From assembly GCF_032911445.1 (NCBI RefSeq), contig NZ_JAWJEJ010000001.1:2914001-2978000 (forward strand): a DNA stretch of 64,000 nucleotides, written 5' to 3'. A program made the translations under genes and the position numbers. Of this stretch, positions 1 to 7,220 are shown one piece after another. Every line of letters begins with the position of its first letter. Position 1 is the first letter of the stretch. The stretch is from Sphingomonas sp. HF-S4. GTDB lineage: Bacteria; Pseudomonadota; Alphaproteobacteria; Sphingomonadales; Sphingomonadaceae. Under the pieces are notes generated by a model that was given only the letters and a program-made list of their open reading frames with translations, was not told where the DNA came from and searched no databases.

Positions 1-1569
1 GCCAACGCTCGCCACAATGCGCGATCCGCCAGCCTGGGGGGCGAAGGGCAGCTCGGTGTCGCCGAATCTGAGCTCCACGGCGTCGGCTGGCAGACCCAGG
101 GCCTCCGCAGCGATACACGGCATCACCGTCGTATTCCCTGTTCCGATTTCGGCGACACCGGTAGAGATCGTCGCCCGTCCCGACGCGAACACGACGACAC
201 TGGCCGTCGCCCTCGAGGCGTATCGGGGATAGCTCCCGGACGCCATGCCATGGCCGATCAGCAGCCGGCCCTCGCTCCCTCCGCGGCGGGCACCACCCGA
301 TCGCCATCCAAATCGGGCGGCCCCAACTTCGTAGCATTCCTTCAAGGCCGAGGTTGACCAAGGCTTGCCGCTGTCTGGATCCGAAGATGCAAAGTTGCGC
401 AGGCGAAGTTCGATCGGGTCCATGTGGAGTGCAGCCGCGAGTTCGTCCATCGCGCTCTCCAGCGCGAAGGAACCGGTGCTCTTGCCCGGTGCCCGCATCG
501 AGGTGCCGGCCGGCAGGCTCAGATGCTCGAGCCGTGTGACCACAGAAACGTTAGGGCACGCGTAGCGCGTGCGGGTGCGCCCTACGCATCCCTCGACATA
601 CTCGTCCACCAGTCCAGTTTGGACGATGGCCTCATGCCTGATCGCCAGAAGGTTGCCATGTTGATCCGCACCCAGCGTGACATGCTGCATGAGGTCCGGC
701 CGGTGTCCGACGGACGTGAACATCTGGGGCCTCGTGAGGACCAGCTTGACCGGCCGCTTCACCAGGCGCGCAGCCAATGCGGCCACGTAGCCATGCGGCC
801 ATAGCTGCAACTTGCAGCCGAACGCGCCACCGACGAACTCGCTGATGACGCGAACGCTTTTCTTCTCAAGGCCGAAGGCACTCGCCAGCGCCGCCGCGAT
901 GATATGCGGACCTTGGTTGGAATCGTAGACCACCAGCGTACCGTCGCTCCACTGGGCGATCGTCGCGGGAGCCTCGATGGGATTGTGGTGCGCGGCCGGC
1001 GATTTGTAGGTCGCGACCACCCTGATTGGCGCCTCGCTCAATGCTCCTTCCGCATCGCCACGTGAAGACGTCGCGGGCTCTCCGCCCGGGATCTCGCCGG
1101 TCTGAGGGTCGGTGGCCTCCGCCTCGTGCTCGGATAGGCCGACGATTGGCGCATCCGCGTCGTAGGTCACGGTAAGAGCCTGGGCGGCGGCTGTGGCGTC
1201 CTGCAGACTGTCGGCGACGACAGCGGCGACCGCTTGACCGGCATATCTGATAACGGCGTCTGCGAAGGTGAGCGATGCTCCGTGATCCGGACGCCGGATC
1301 AATTCTTCGGGCTTTGTGGGCCAGGCGGGCGCCGGCAGCCCGCGCAACTCGGCCGCATTCAAGTGCGACACGACACCAAGGATCCCGGGCATGCGCAAAG
1401 CGCCTTCCACGTCGATCGATGTAATGCGGCCATGTGCGATCGGGCTGCAAACCAGCACAGCGTACGTGACGCCATCAATCTTGTGGTCGGCCGTGTACAG
1501 CGCGCCCCCGACAACCTTCGATGGGGCGTCAACGCGTCTGGATGAAGGACTCTCAGACACGTGCATCAT
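1..1569 (-). CDS. Xanthine/aldehyde dehydrogenase family, molybdopterin-binding subunit (partial, C-terminus off the left edge)
   Basis: Large subunit of a molybdenum hydroxylase (xanthine/aldehyde/CO dehydrogenase superfamily); such subunits bind Mo-molybdopterin and the substrate. The minus-strand frame is open for 523 codons from ATG at 1569 to base 1. The N-terminus carries the hammerhead-domain signature VDAPSKVVGGALYTADH, followed by AYAGQAVAAV-like text (RYAGQAVAAVVAD), the Mo-cofactor region EFVGGAFGCK (usual form GGGFGxK) and SMRAPGKSTGSFALESAMDE. The usual family length is about 700-770 residues, so roughly 200 residues lie outside the window. A second ATG follows directly (1566) and GTG at 1560 is possible; no strong ribosome site is seen. 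The small iron-sulfur and FAD subunits are not upstream within the window, so they may be downstream beyond the left edge. The substrate cannot be told from the sequence. Its closeness to mop/modE-like genes fits a molybdenum theme. Confidence 0.9.
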   Translation of the reverse strand, partial: MMHVSESPSSRRVDAPSKVVGGALYTADHKIDGVTYAVLVCSPIAHGRITSIDVEGALRMPGILGVVSHLNAAELRGLPAPAWPTKPEELIRRPDHGASLTFADAVIRYAGQAVAAVVADSLQDATAAAQALTVTYDADAPIVGLSEHEAEATDPQTGEIPGGEPATSSRGDAEGALSEAPIRVVATYKSPAAHHNPIEAPATIAQWSDGTLVVYDSNQGPHIIAAALASAFGLEKKSVRVISEFVGGAFGCKLQLWPHGYVAALAARLVKRPVKLVLTRPQMFTSVGHRPDLMQHVTLGADQHGNLLAIRHEAIVQTGLVDEYVEGCVGRTRTRYACPNVSVVTRLEHLSLPAGTSMRAPGKSTGSFALESAMDELAAALHMDPIELRLRNFASSDPDSGKPWSTSALKECYEVGAARFGWRSGGARRGGSEGRLLIGHGMASGSYPRYASRATASVVVFASGRATISTGVAEIGTGNTTVMPCIAAEALGLPADAVELRFGDTELPFAPQAGGSRIVASVG

Positions 1570-1919
1570 CGAGGCTGAACCCGCCGCAGTAGAGAGAACA
1601 CCGCCGTGGCGCGGTGTCTAAAACTGCCCAGGCATCGAGATGGTATCGGCAAGTTGCGCGTTCCTCTGGACTACCCGGCTCAATCGCGCGCCGTCGATGC
1701 AGCGTTCCGAGCCAAATTGTCGTCACAGAGAGGACCAGCGGTAGATCGGATTCTAGCGGCAGCGGAGGCGAAACCTAGCCCGGAGCCGCTCCACACCAGT
1801 CACCGCGATGATTGCGATGCGCAACGGAAGGGTGGATCCCTGTCTGAAGATCGCAAAGCACGGAAGTTGGTTTGCTTCGCCTCGGCCAGGCCGGAGTCAT
1901 GCTCCACTTCCGAGACAGG
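1570..1919. other. Intergenic gap, no convincing gene
   Basis: About 350 bases between the Mo-hydroxylase start and the PfpI-family stop. Frames open here on either strand give low-complexity arginine-rich translations with no family resemblance. It contains a short hairpin at 1598-1617 (ACACCGC/GCGGTGT) just before the Mo-hydroxylase start. No CGnTATAT half-site like that near the TonB receptor was seen. Confidence 0.6.
1598..1617. promoter_or_regulatory. Short inverted repeat before the Mo-hydroxylase gene
   Basis: ACACCGC and GCGGTGT form a perfect 7-bp stem around a 6-base loop, 29 bases upstream of the ATG at 1569. It could be an operator or a leader hairpin; there is no T-run in the direction of the gene. 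Function is inferred only. Confidence 0.3.
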
Positions 1920-2612
1920 TCAGTTCCTATCCCCGTCCGCGCTTTGGGTCCGGCCACTTGGAGAGAAGGGATCGTTCTCAGGGTCGTTGTTCCACACATA
2001 CTCCGCCTCGCCGGCGGTATCCTCGGCAAGCGCGAGGCCGTAGATTTGCTGGACCAACGCAAGCGCCATGTCGGTCCCGGCGGAAACCCCCGATGACGTG
2101 ACGTATTTGCCGTCGACCACCCACCGCGCCTTGCGCCGCCATCGAACATCCGAATCCTGCTTCGCCACCCAGTCGAACGCGCGCTTGTTCGTGGTCGCCC
2201 GACGTCCCTTAAGCAGCCCGGCCGCAGCCAGCAGCGCTGCCCCGGTGCATACCGAGGTGGTCCACGTCGTCTCCGCATCCCGACTGCGCAAGAAGTCCAG
2301 AAATGGCCGGTCGGCGACCAACGAGCGGGTGCCCATTCCGCCCGGGACCATGATCACGTCAAGGCCGGGTGCGCTATCGAAGGAGTGATGCGCCTCCAGT
2401 CGCACCCCATGCGCCGAGCGGGCCGGCAGTCCATCGCTCGTTACGATCCGCACCTCGTGGCCGGGAAGCCGGCCCCACATTTGGACCGGCCCGAACACGT
2501 CCAGGGTTTCGAATGCGTCGAAAAGCACAATGCCGATTATCGCACGTTCGCCGCTTTCGCCGGTGCCGCCGTCCTGCGACGCGGCCATTGACCGGTCATC
2601 CGGGGAAGTCAT
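1920..2612 (-). CDS. DJ-1/PfpI family protein (glutamine amidotransferase-like fold)
   Basis: A 230-residue class I glutamine-amidotransferase-like protein of the DJ-1/ThiJ/PfpI group. The family core starts at IIGIVLFDAFETLDVFGP, contains VIMVPGGMGT, and has the nucleophile-elbow cysteine in TSVCTGAALLAAAGLL, followed by KRAFDWVAKQ and TSSGVSAGTDMAL. This arrangement is typical of isonitrile hydratase-like and AraC-associated PfpI proteins, but the substrate is unknown. An open frame runs upstream to a TTG at 2687; ATG at 2612 is chosen because GGGAGA/GGAG lies just before it and the earlier residues do not look conserved. ATG 2660 and 2588 are alternatives. The C-terminal tail after about residue 205 is polar and probably disordered. 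It lies downstream of the secreted hydrolase in the same direction and may be co-transcribed. Confidence 0.85.
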   Translation of the reverse strand: MTSPDDRSMAASQDGGTGESGERAIIGIVLFDAFETLDVFGPVQMWGRLPGHEVRIVTSDGLPARSAHGVRLEAHHSFDSAPGLDVIMVPGGMGTRSLVADRPFLDFLRSRDAETTWTTSVCTGAALLAAAGLLKGRRATTNKRAFDWVAKQDSDVRWRRKARWVVDGKYVTSSGVSAGTDMALALVQQIYGLALAEDTAGEAEYVWNNDPENDPFSPSGRTQSADGDRN

Positions 2613-2720
2613 TTCTCCCACGCTCCGTCTTCCACGCCACTCGGCAAGCCCCGTGCTCATCGCAGGTGTCGCCGGGGCTTGCCTCAATTCATCCGGCTGC
2701 GTCAGACACGAAGTGTCCGA

Positions 2721-3497
2721 TCAACCGCCTGCGGCTTGCACGATAACGTCGGCCACCTTGTCGGGATGGGAGATCATCAAGACGTGGGAAGCACCATCTA
2801 CCACCACCGCCTTAGACTTCGCTCGCTGGGCCATGAACTCCATGGCGGCTGGGGGGATGTTGCGATCGGCCGTTCCGTACACTGCCCAGGATGGAATGTT
2901 CTTCCAAGCCGCGACTTGGGACTTCTCGCTCAGCGCCGCATCGGCGATCGGCCGTTGCGCAACGGCCATCTGCGCGGCCTGCGCCTTCGGCACGTCCGCG
3001 GCGAACTGCTCGGGAAACCTGTCCTGCTTGATGTACAGGTCGTGCGCACCGCCCGGCAGAGACACGGGGGCTGCGAGCGCCGCCGACAACGTGCTCCCTG
3101 GAAATTTGGAGGTGAGGTCCAAGCTGTTCTCCCCGACCTCGGGTTCGAATGCTGCGACGAATACGAGCGCCTTGATCTTGCCCGCCCGGTTGTCGGCTGC
3201 GGAGATTACCGCCCCCCCGTAGGAGTGGCCCACGAGCACGACTGGACCGTCGATGCTTTGAATCACCGTATCCACGTATTTCGCGTCGCTGGATACGCCA
3301 CGCAGCGGGTTGGCAGCGGCGGTGACTGCGTAGCCCCGTTCCCTCAATATGCTGACAACCCCGTTCCAGCTTGACGAATCGGCAAAGGCGCCGTGGACGA
3401 GGACGATGGTTGGCTTACGTTCATCAGGCATGTCGCGAGCGCTCCCCGTAGAGGTAAAGGTAGCCGCCAGCGCGGCGGCAAGGATTAAGCTTTTCAT
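2721..3497 (-). CDS. Secreted alpha/beta hydrolase
   Basis: A 258-residue alpha/beta-fold hydrolase with an N-terminal signal peptide (MKSLILAAALAATF, likely cleavage after GSA). The oxyanion-loop motif IVLVHGAFADSSSW, the nucleophile elbow VGHSYGGAVIS (Ser) and a late ASHVLMISHP with the likely catalytic His are all present; the acid is probably the Asp in VYGTADRNIP. Resemblance is to the salicylate esterase/MES-type cytoplasmic and periplasmic hydrolases, yet substrate is unknown. The longer frame starts with GTG at 3563, but ATG 3497 has GGGGAACG in front and gives the signal peptide at once, so it is preferred. A perfect palindromic pair at 3659-3677 lies upstream and may be an operator. 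The PfpI gene follows 108 bases downstream. Confidence 0.85.
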   Translation of the reverse strand: MKSLILAAALAATFTSTGSARDMPDERKPTIVLVHGAFADSSSWNGVVSILRERGYAVTAAANPLRGVSSDAKYVDTVIQSIDGPVVLVGHSYGGAVISAADNRAGKIKALVFVAAFEPEVGENSLDLTSKFPGSTLSAALAAPVSLPGGAHDLYIKQDRFPEQFAADVPKAQAAQMAVAQRPIADAALSEKSQVAAWKNIPSWAVYGTADRNIPPAAMEFMAQRAKSKAVVVDGASHVLMISHPDKVADVIVQAAGG

Positions 3498-3856
3498 AGC
3501 CGTTCCCCAGGTTCGATGGACCGATTGACGATCTGACGCTGCGAAGCGGTAGAGGTATCGCACGACTCCTCCGTTCGCAATTGCGTCGGCGCTGACAACG
3601 CCCTCGGCGCAAAATCAGGCAGCGAAAAATTGTCATTCCTACCCCGACATTTTGAGGCACCTGTCACCTGAACAGGTCGTCTAGGTTCTCGTCTGTCGCG
3701 GCCACGGACAGCCGCGGAAGAGATCAACTGGTGTGAAAGGATGGATCAATCGGTGAGGTGGGCTCGAGTATCTCCCGCTTGGATCGGTGGTTGAGGTCCA
3801 GGGGTGGTAGGCCAACCGATAGCAGACATCTCAAGCCTCGAACGACCGTCAGGCGA
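3498..3856. other. Intergenic region upstream of the hydrolase
   Basis: About 360 bases separating the hydrolase start from the TonB-receptor stop. It contains the ACCTGT-N7-ACAGGT repeat (3659-3677). Small frames here (60-80 residues) do not resemble known families and overlap on both strands, so no gene is called. Confidence 0.5.
3659..3677. promoter_or_regulatory. Palindromic operator candidate ACCTGT-N7-ACAGGT
   Basis: Perfect 6-bp arms separated by 7 bases, 162 bases upstream of the hydrolase ATG. The size suits a dimeric HTH repressor. No cognate regulator is adjacent, so regulation is conjecture. Confidence 0.3.
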
Positions 3857-6259
3857 TCATTGCCGGGCGCGAAACGTGAGGCCAACGGTCCGGGGATCGC
3901 TCGGTGTGGCGAGGATCAGGCCCGAATTGCCTGCCTGTATCGTCACGTTCTGGATGTAGTCGCGATCGAGCAGGTTTCGCGCGAATACCGCTAGCTCCCA
4001 GCCGCGGTGGCTGCGATAACCCAGGCTGCCATTGACAAGCGCGAACGCGCCGATCGCGGTATAGCGCGACCCCGTGGGATCGCCGAACTGCCTGCCACGA
4101 TAATTGACGTCCGCATGCGCGAATAGACTGCCGTCGAGCGCCGTCGCGGAATACCGATAGTCACCGCTGATGGTGCTCGACCATTTGGGCAGACCGGGCA
4201 AGGCGACGCCGCTCAAGTTGCAAGCGGTGGCCGTGTTGCCGATCCGCTCGATTGGACAGGGACCCGCCGGATAACGGTTGTACTTGCCATCGGCATAGGC
4301 GACCGATCCGCGCACCGAAAGGCCGCGCGTCACCGCGATCTCCGCGTCGGCCTCGAACCCCCTTACGGTGACGAGCGGAATGTTCGCGAGGTAGGTGCGC
4401 AGTGCCGCCGCTGCGCGCGTATCGCTGACGTTAGACTGGAAGTCGGTCACGCGCGTGTAGAATGCGTCGATATTGAACATCACGCGATTGTCGAACAGCC
4501 ATGTCTTTAGGCCGACTTCATAGGCGGTGTTCTTCTCCGGCCGCACCACGGCGGTGCCGGTCGCGGGCAGGTTCGCGTCGTTGAGCGGCAGGCCCGACAT
4601 GTTGATGCCGCCCGACTTCTCACCCCGCGCGAAACTGGCATAGGCGAGGACGCCGTCAGTCGCTTGCCAAGCGATATTGGCGCGGCCGGTGAGTGCGCCG
4701 TCGTTGACCTTGGCCGTGTAATATTGCCCTCGCAGAATACCGAGCCGTGCATTGATCAGCGCCGTGATCGATGTCGCCATGCCCCCAAACACGAACGTGT
4801 CGTACATGCCCGTCTTGTGCTCGTAGGTGTAGCGCAGACCACCAGTGAGCGTCACGCGGTCGATCGGGCGCCAATTGAGCTCGCCGAACGCAGCATAGCT
4901 ATTGGACTGGAAATCGGTCCGGCCGTCCGTGCCATAGCCGTCAAGCAGGTTGCTCGGCACGGCCACTGCCGGCGTCCCGGTAGTGGTGCCGATCAGATAT
5001 CGTGCCGCCGCCGGGCCGTAGATCGAGATCGGACGACCAATCACGCGCTGACGAAAGAAGTAGAGCCCGCCGACGTAGCTGAACGGCCCCGATCCGTTGG
5101 AAGCGAGACGTAATTCCTGGCTGAACTGATCCTGCCGCGAGGGGATGTGCTGTTGCAGCTGGATCGGGATACCAGTGTAGTCGCGGTCGTTCGCTGCATC
5201 CCAATTCCAGAATCGCCACGCGCTGATCGACGTGAGCGTAGTCTTGCCGAGCGCCCAGTCCGCGATGGCCGCAACGCCGCCCTCGTTGGTGTCGACGCCC
5301 AGCCGTGCATCGATGTCCGTCACTCGGTCATAGGGGTTCATACTGGGCGGGACGTAGCCGAACTGCGCAGCGAGCCCGGCCGATCCGCCATATTGGCGCG
5401 ACGCGGTGCGTGGCAGGTCGCGCGCCGCCACGCGGTAGTGGACCTGCGTGCAGCAATCGCTCTCGAAGTTGGTGAAGTCGGCGCTGAGCTTCACCTGAAA
5501 CGCTTCGGACGGCTTGATCAGCAATTGTCCGCGCACCGCCTGATTGCCGATCTGATTGTGATCTGCGCCGGTGCGGACGTTGTCGATCACGCCGTCGCGC
5601 CGCGTGACGATTGCCGACAGCCGTCCTGCGATCGTATCGCCAGACAGGGCGCCGGAAGCCGCGATCTTCGCCTGGACGAAGTTGAAGCTGCCGACCGAGA
5701 TCTCCTGGCTCGCTTCGCTCTTGAAGGTCGGCGCGCGGGTCGTGATGTTGATCGCGCCCGCCGTACTGTTCTTGCCGAACAGCGTGCCCTGGGGCCCGCG
5801 CAGCACCTCGGCCTGGGCGATGTCGCTGAAATCGAACGCGGCAGTTGCCGGGCGCGCGTGGTAAACTTGGTCGACATAGAAGCCGACGCCTGGTTCAAGC
5901 CCGTCATTCGCCTGGCTGACCGCAACGACGCTGCTGCCAAGACCCCGGATAGTGAAAGCGGTGTTGCGCGGATTGGCCGAACTGTAGTTGAGCGCCGGCA
6001 CCAGTTGCGCCAGCTGCTGCGTGTTGACGGTGTAGGATCGGTCGAGCGTGTCGCCTCCGACCACAGAAAGCGAACCGGGGATGCGCTGCGCGTCCTCCGC
6101 GCGCCGGCGTGCTATGACGGTGATTTCGGGCAGGATGGCGTCGTCGGGCCCTATCTCGGTCTCCGCTGCGCTGTTCGGGCCACTCTGTGCTTGAGCCAAA
6201 GCCGGGTGCCCTATCAGCAGCGCACAAAGTGCCATCGACCGCGCTGGATTCATTGTCAT
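3857..6259 (-). CDS. TonB-dependent outer-membrane receptor, candidate molybdenum-regulated
   Basis: An 800-residue TonB-dependent receptor. It has a signal peptide (through ALAQAQS), a TonB-box-like stretch ILPEITVIARRRAEDAQ, a plug with RGLGSS, GVGFYVDQVY and VLRGPQGTLFGKNSTAGAINI, and a beta-barrel whose C-terminus is DPRTVGLTFRARQ. Cysteine pairs occur in extracellular-loop-like segments (SDCCTQ and GPCPIER...TACNL). Plug wording is that of the large sphingomonad/caulobacter TBDR expansion, where substrate cannot be read from sequence. ATG 6259 (with ATG 6253 as alternative) is favoured over the longer frame at 6286 because a GGGGGG run precedes it. Upstream in the same direction are a ModE-type HTH gene and mop, and a ModE-like palindrome (6291-6314) ends 32 bases before the start. 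I infer a role in taking up molybdate/tungstate, a metal chelate or a precursor used by the molybdoenzyme; this is unproven. Confidence 0.92.
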   Translation of the reverse strand: MTMNPARSMALCALLIGHPALAQAQSGPNSAAETEIGPDDAILPEITVIARRRAEDAQRIPGSLSVVGGDTLDRSYTVNTQQLAQLVPALNYSSANPRNTAFTIRGLGSSVVAVSQANDGLEPGVGFYVDQVYHARPATAAFDFSDIAQAEVLRGPQGTLFGKNSTAGAINITTRAPTFKSEASQEISVGSFNFVQAKIAASGALSGDTIAGRLSAIVTRRDGVIDNVRTGADHNQIGNQAVRGQLLIKPSEAFQVKLSADFTNFESDCCTQVHYRVAARDLPRTASRQYGGSAGLAAQFGYVPPSMNPYDRVTDIDARLGVDTNEGGVAAIADWALGKTTLTSISAWRFWNWDAANDRDYTGIPIQLQQHIPSRQDQFSQELRLASNGSGPFSYVGGLYFFRQRVIGRPISIYGPAAARYLIGTTTGTPAVAVPSNLLDGYGTDGRTDFQSNSYAAFGELNWRPIDRVTLTGGLRYTYEHKTGMYDTFVFGGMATSITALINARLGILRGQYYTAKVNDGALTGRANIAWQATDGVLAYASFARGEKSGGINMSGLPLNDANLPATGTAVVRPEKNTAYEVGLKTWLFDNRVMFNIDAFYTRVTDFQSNVSDTRAAAALRTYLANIPLVTVRGFEADAEIAVTRGLSVRGSVAYADGKYNRYPAGPCPIERIGNTATACNLSGVALPGLPKWSSTISGDYRYSATALDGSLFAHADVNYRGRQFGDPTGSRYTAIGAFALVNGSLGYRSHRGWELAVFARNLLDRDYIQNVTIQAGNSGLILATPSDPRTVGLTFRARQ

Positions 6260-6290
6260 ACGCCCCCCATCCGTCGCTTCGACCACGACT

Positions 6291-6314
6291 CGATGTATTC
6301 AGCCGTATATAGCG
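6291..6314. promoter_or_regulatory. ModE-like operator (Mo-box candidate) before the TonB receptor
   Basis: The + strand reads CGATGTATT-CAGCCG-TATATAGCG; the minus strand begins CGCTATATA, N6, then AATACATCG. The arms match at 6 of 9 positions as an inverted repeat. The layout recalls the E. coli ModE operator as I remember it (CGTTATATT-N6-TACATAACG): same CGnTATAT half and same 6-base spacer. It sits between the ModE-type gene and the receptor, where a promoter for the receptor would be. Confidence 0.55.
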
Positions 6315-6346
6315 CCTCGGTCAGTGCCAAGCCGTCTGTGGGGGCC

Positions 6347-6727
6347 TCAGCCGGTCCTTTTTGTCCGGTCTGGTGCGACGCGAATTCGGCCAAGCAGGCG
6401 CTGGTAGGCAGGGGCATCAACCAGCGCCGCCGCCTGCGCCTCAAGCTCGCGGAAAGCAGCAAGCGCCAAGCGGCCGTCTTCCGTCAAATGAGCACCGCGT
6501 CCGTCACCGCCACCGGCCCGCGTTTCGACGAGCCGATTGACGAAGCAGCAGTTCATTTCATCGACCAGCAGCCATGTGCGGCGGTAACTCATTCCCAATG
6601 CGCGACCCGCCGCGGAGATTGAACCTTCGCGATCGATCGCCTCCAGAACGTCGGCCTTGCCCGGACCGATCGCATAGCTGTCGCCGCAGACGATCTGCAG
6701 CTTCAGCTTGAGCGCATGAACCCGCAT
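6347..6727 (-). CDS. ModE-type winged-helix regulator, stand-alone HTH domain
   Basis: A 126-residue protein that matches only the N-terminal DNA-binding half of ModE. The stretch KLKLQIVCGDSYAIGPGKAD leads into EAIDREGSISAAGRALGMSY and RRTWLLVDEMN, the characteristic ModE wing-helix text, followed by GAHLTEDGRLALAAF. Full ModE (about 260 residues) carries two C-terminal Mop/TOBE molybdate-binding domains; these are absent here, while a separate Mop protein is encoded one base upstream. The pair therefore looks like a split ModE. In family knowledge such HTH-only proteins repress or activate molybdate uptake and molybdoenzyme genes. The C-terminal 30 residues (VDAPAYQRLLGRIRVAPD) are basic and without a recognised domain. 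Expected target: the palindrome at 6291-6314 just downstream. Confidence 0.85.
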   Translation of the reverse strand: MRVHALKLKLQIVCGDSYAIGPGKADVLEAIDREGSISAAGRALGMSYRRTWLLVDEMNCCFVNRLVETRAGGGDGRGAHLTEDGRLALAAFRELEAQAAALVDAPAYQRLLGRIRVAPDRTKRTG

Positions 6728-6728
6728 C

Positions 6729-6935
6729 TCACTTGCCGATCAGTACGTCGCTGGCCTTGATGAGAACGGTGACCGTGTCACCTTCCGCTAGAGAGAGATC
6801 GGCGATCGCTTCCTCGGTAATGCTGGCGGTGACGGTCATCCCGCCGCCGATATCGACCTTTACGGTACCGTTGACCGCGCCGGGCATGATCGTGGTGACG
6901 ATGCTTGGCAGCTGATTGCGTGCGCTGATCTTCAT
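6729..6935 (-). CDS. mop: Mop/TOBE-domain molybdenum-pterin-binding protein (molbindin)
   Basis: A 68-residue single TOBE/Mop domain. It starts MKISARNQLPSIVTTI, contains PGAVNGTVKVDIGGGMTVTA and SITEEAIADLSLAEGD, and ends VTVLIKASDVLIGK, which is the classic molbindin layout (KISARNQ..., GAVN, ITxxS, VIKAS). Molbindins bind molybdate or tungstate as oligomers and act in storage, buffering or sensing. ATG 6935 is chosen because the family always begins MKISARN; the frame continues upstream to 7016 but that extension has no homology-like text. It ends one base before the ModE-type gene begins, so the two should be co-translated and could interact as the sensor and DNA-binding halves of ModE. 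Confidence 0.92.
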   Translation of the reverse strand: MKISARNQLPSIVTTIMPGAVNGTVKVDIGGGMTVTASITEEAIADLSLAEGDTVTVLIKASDVLIGK

Positions 6936-6964
6936 ACTTTTCCTTCCATCCGCAAAACGAGGCT

Positions 6965-6985
6965 GCGTCGGCTCAAAGCCAACGC
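6965..6985. promoter_or_regulatory. Hairpin in the mop 5' leader
   Basis: GCGTCGGCT and AGCCAACGC form a 9-bp stem with one mismatch (a G-U pair in RNA) around a 3-base loop, 30 bases upstream of the mop ATG. It could be part of a structured leader. I cannot tell whether it belongs to a known riboswitch class. Confidence 0.3.
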
Positions 6986-7220
6986 TCCTCCCAGACCATT
7001 GCCTTGGTCCCACCACCCTCCCGATCCGCGGCGGTCGGAAGAAACGATGACCCTATACGGTTCGTTCGAATCAAGGCAGTCGAGAATGCGGCCTCCGCCA
7101 CCGCGCATCCGGGGGGCGCAAACCGCGCCTTAACCCCGCCGCCCGAAGGCCGGCCTCAAGACCGCGGCACTAGTCTCGGTGGAATACGCATCCCTGAATC
7201 GTGAATACCTCTTCGATTGC

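Noticed and set aside
1606..2043. Plus-strand frame of 145 codons
   Set aside because: Overlaps the PfpI gene antisense and has no homology-like text.
5147..6622. Long plus-strand frame (491 codons) opposite the TonB receptor
   Set aside because: Antisense shadow of the receptor and ModE-type genes; the translation is Arg-rich without family resemblance while the minus frame has clear domains.
6936..7016. Upstream extension of mop reading ...GFEPTQPR, resembling spurious translations near tRNAs
   Set aside because: No tRNA fold was found there; the stretch GGCTTTGAGCC lacks a T-arm consensus, and the molbindin start MKISARN defines the gene.
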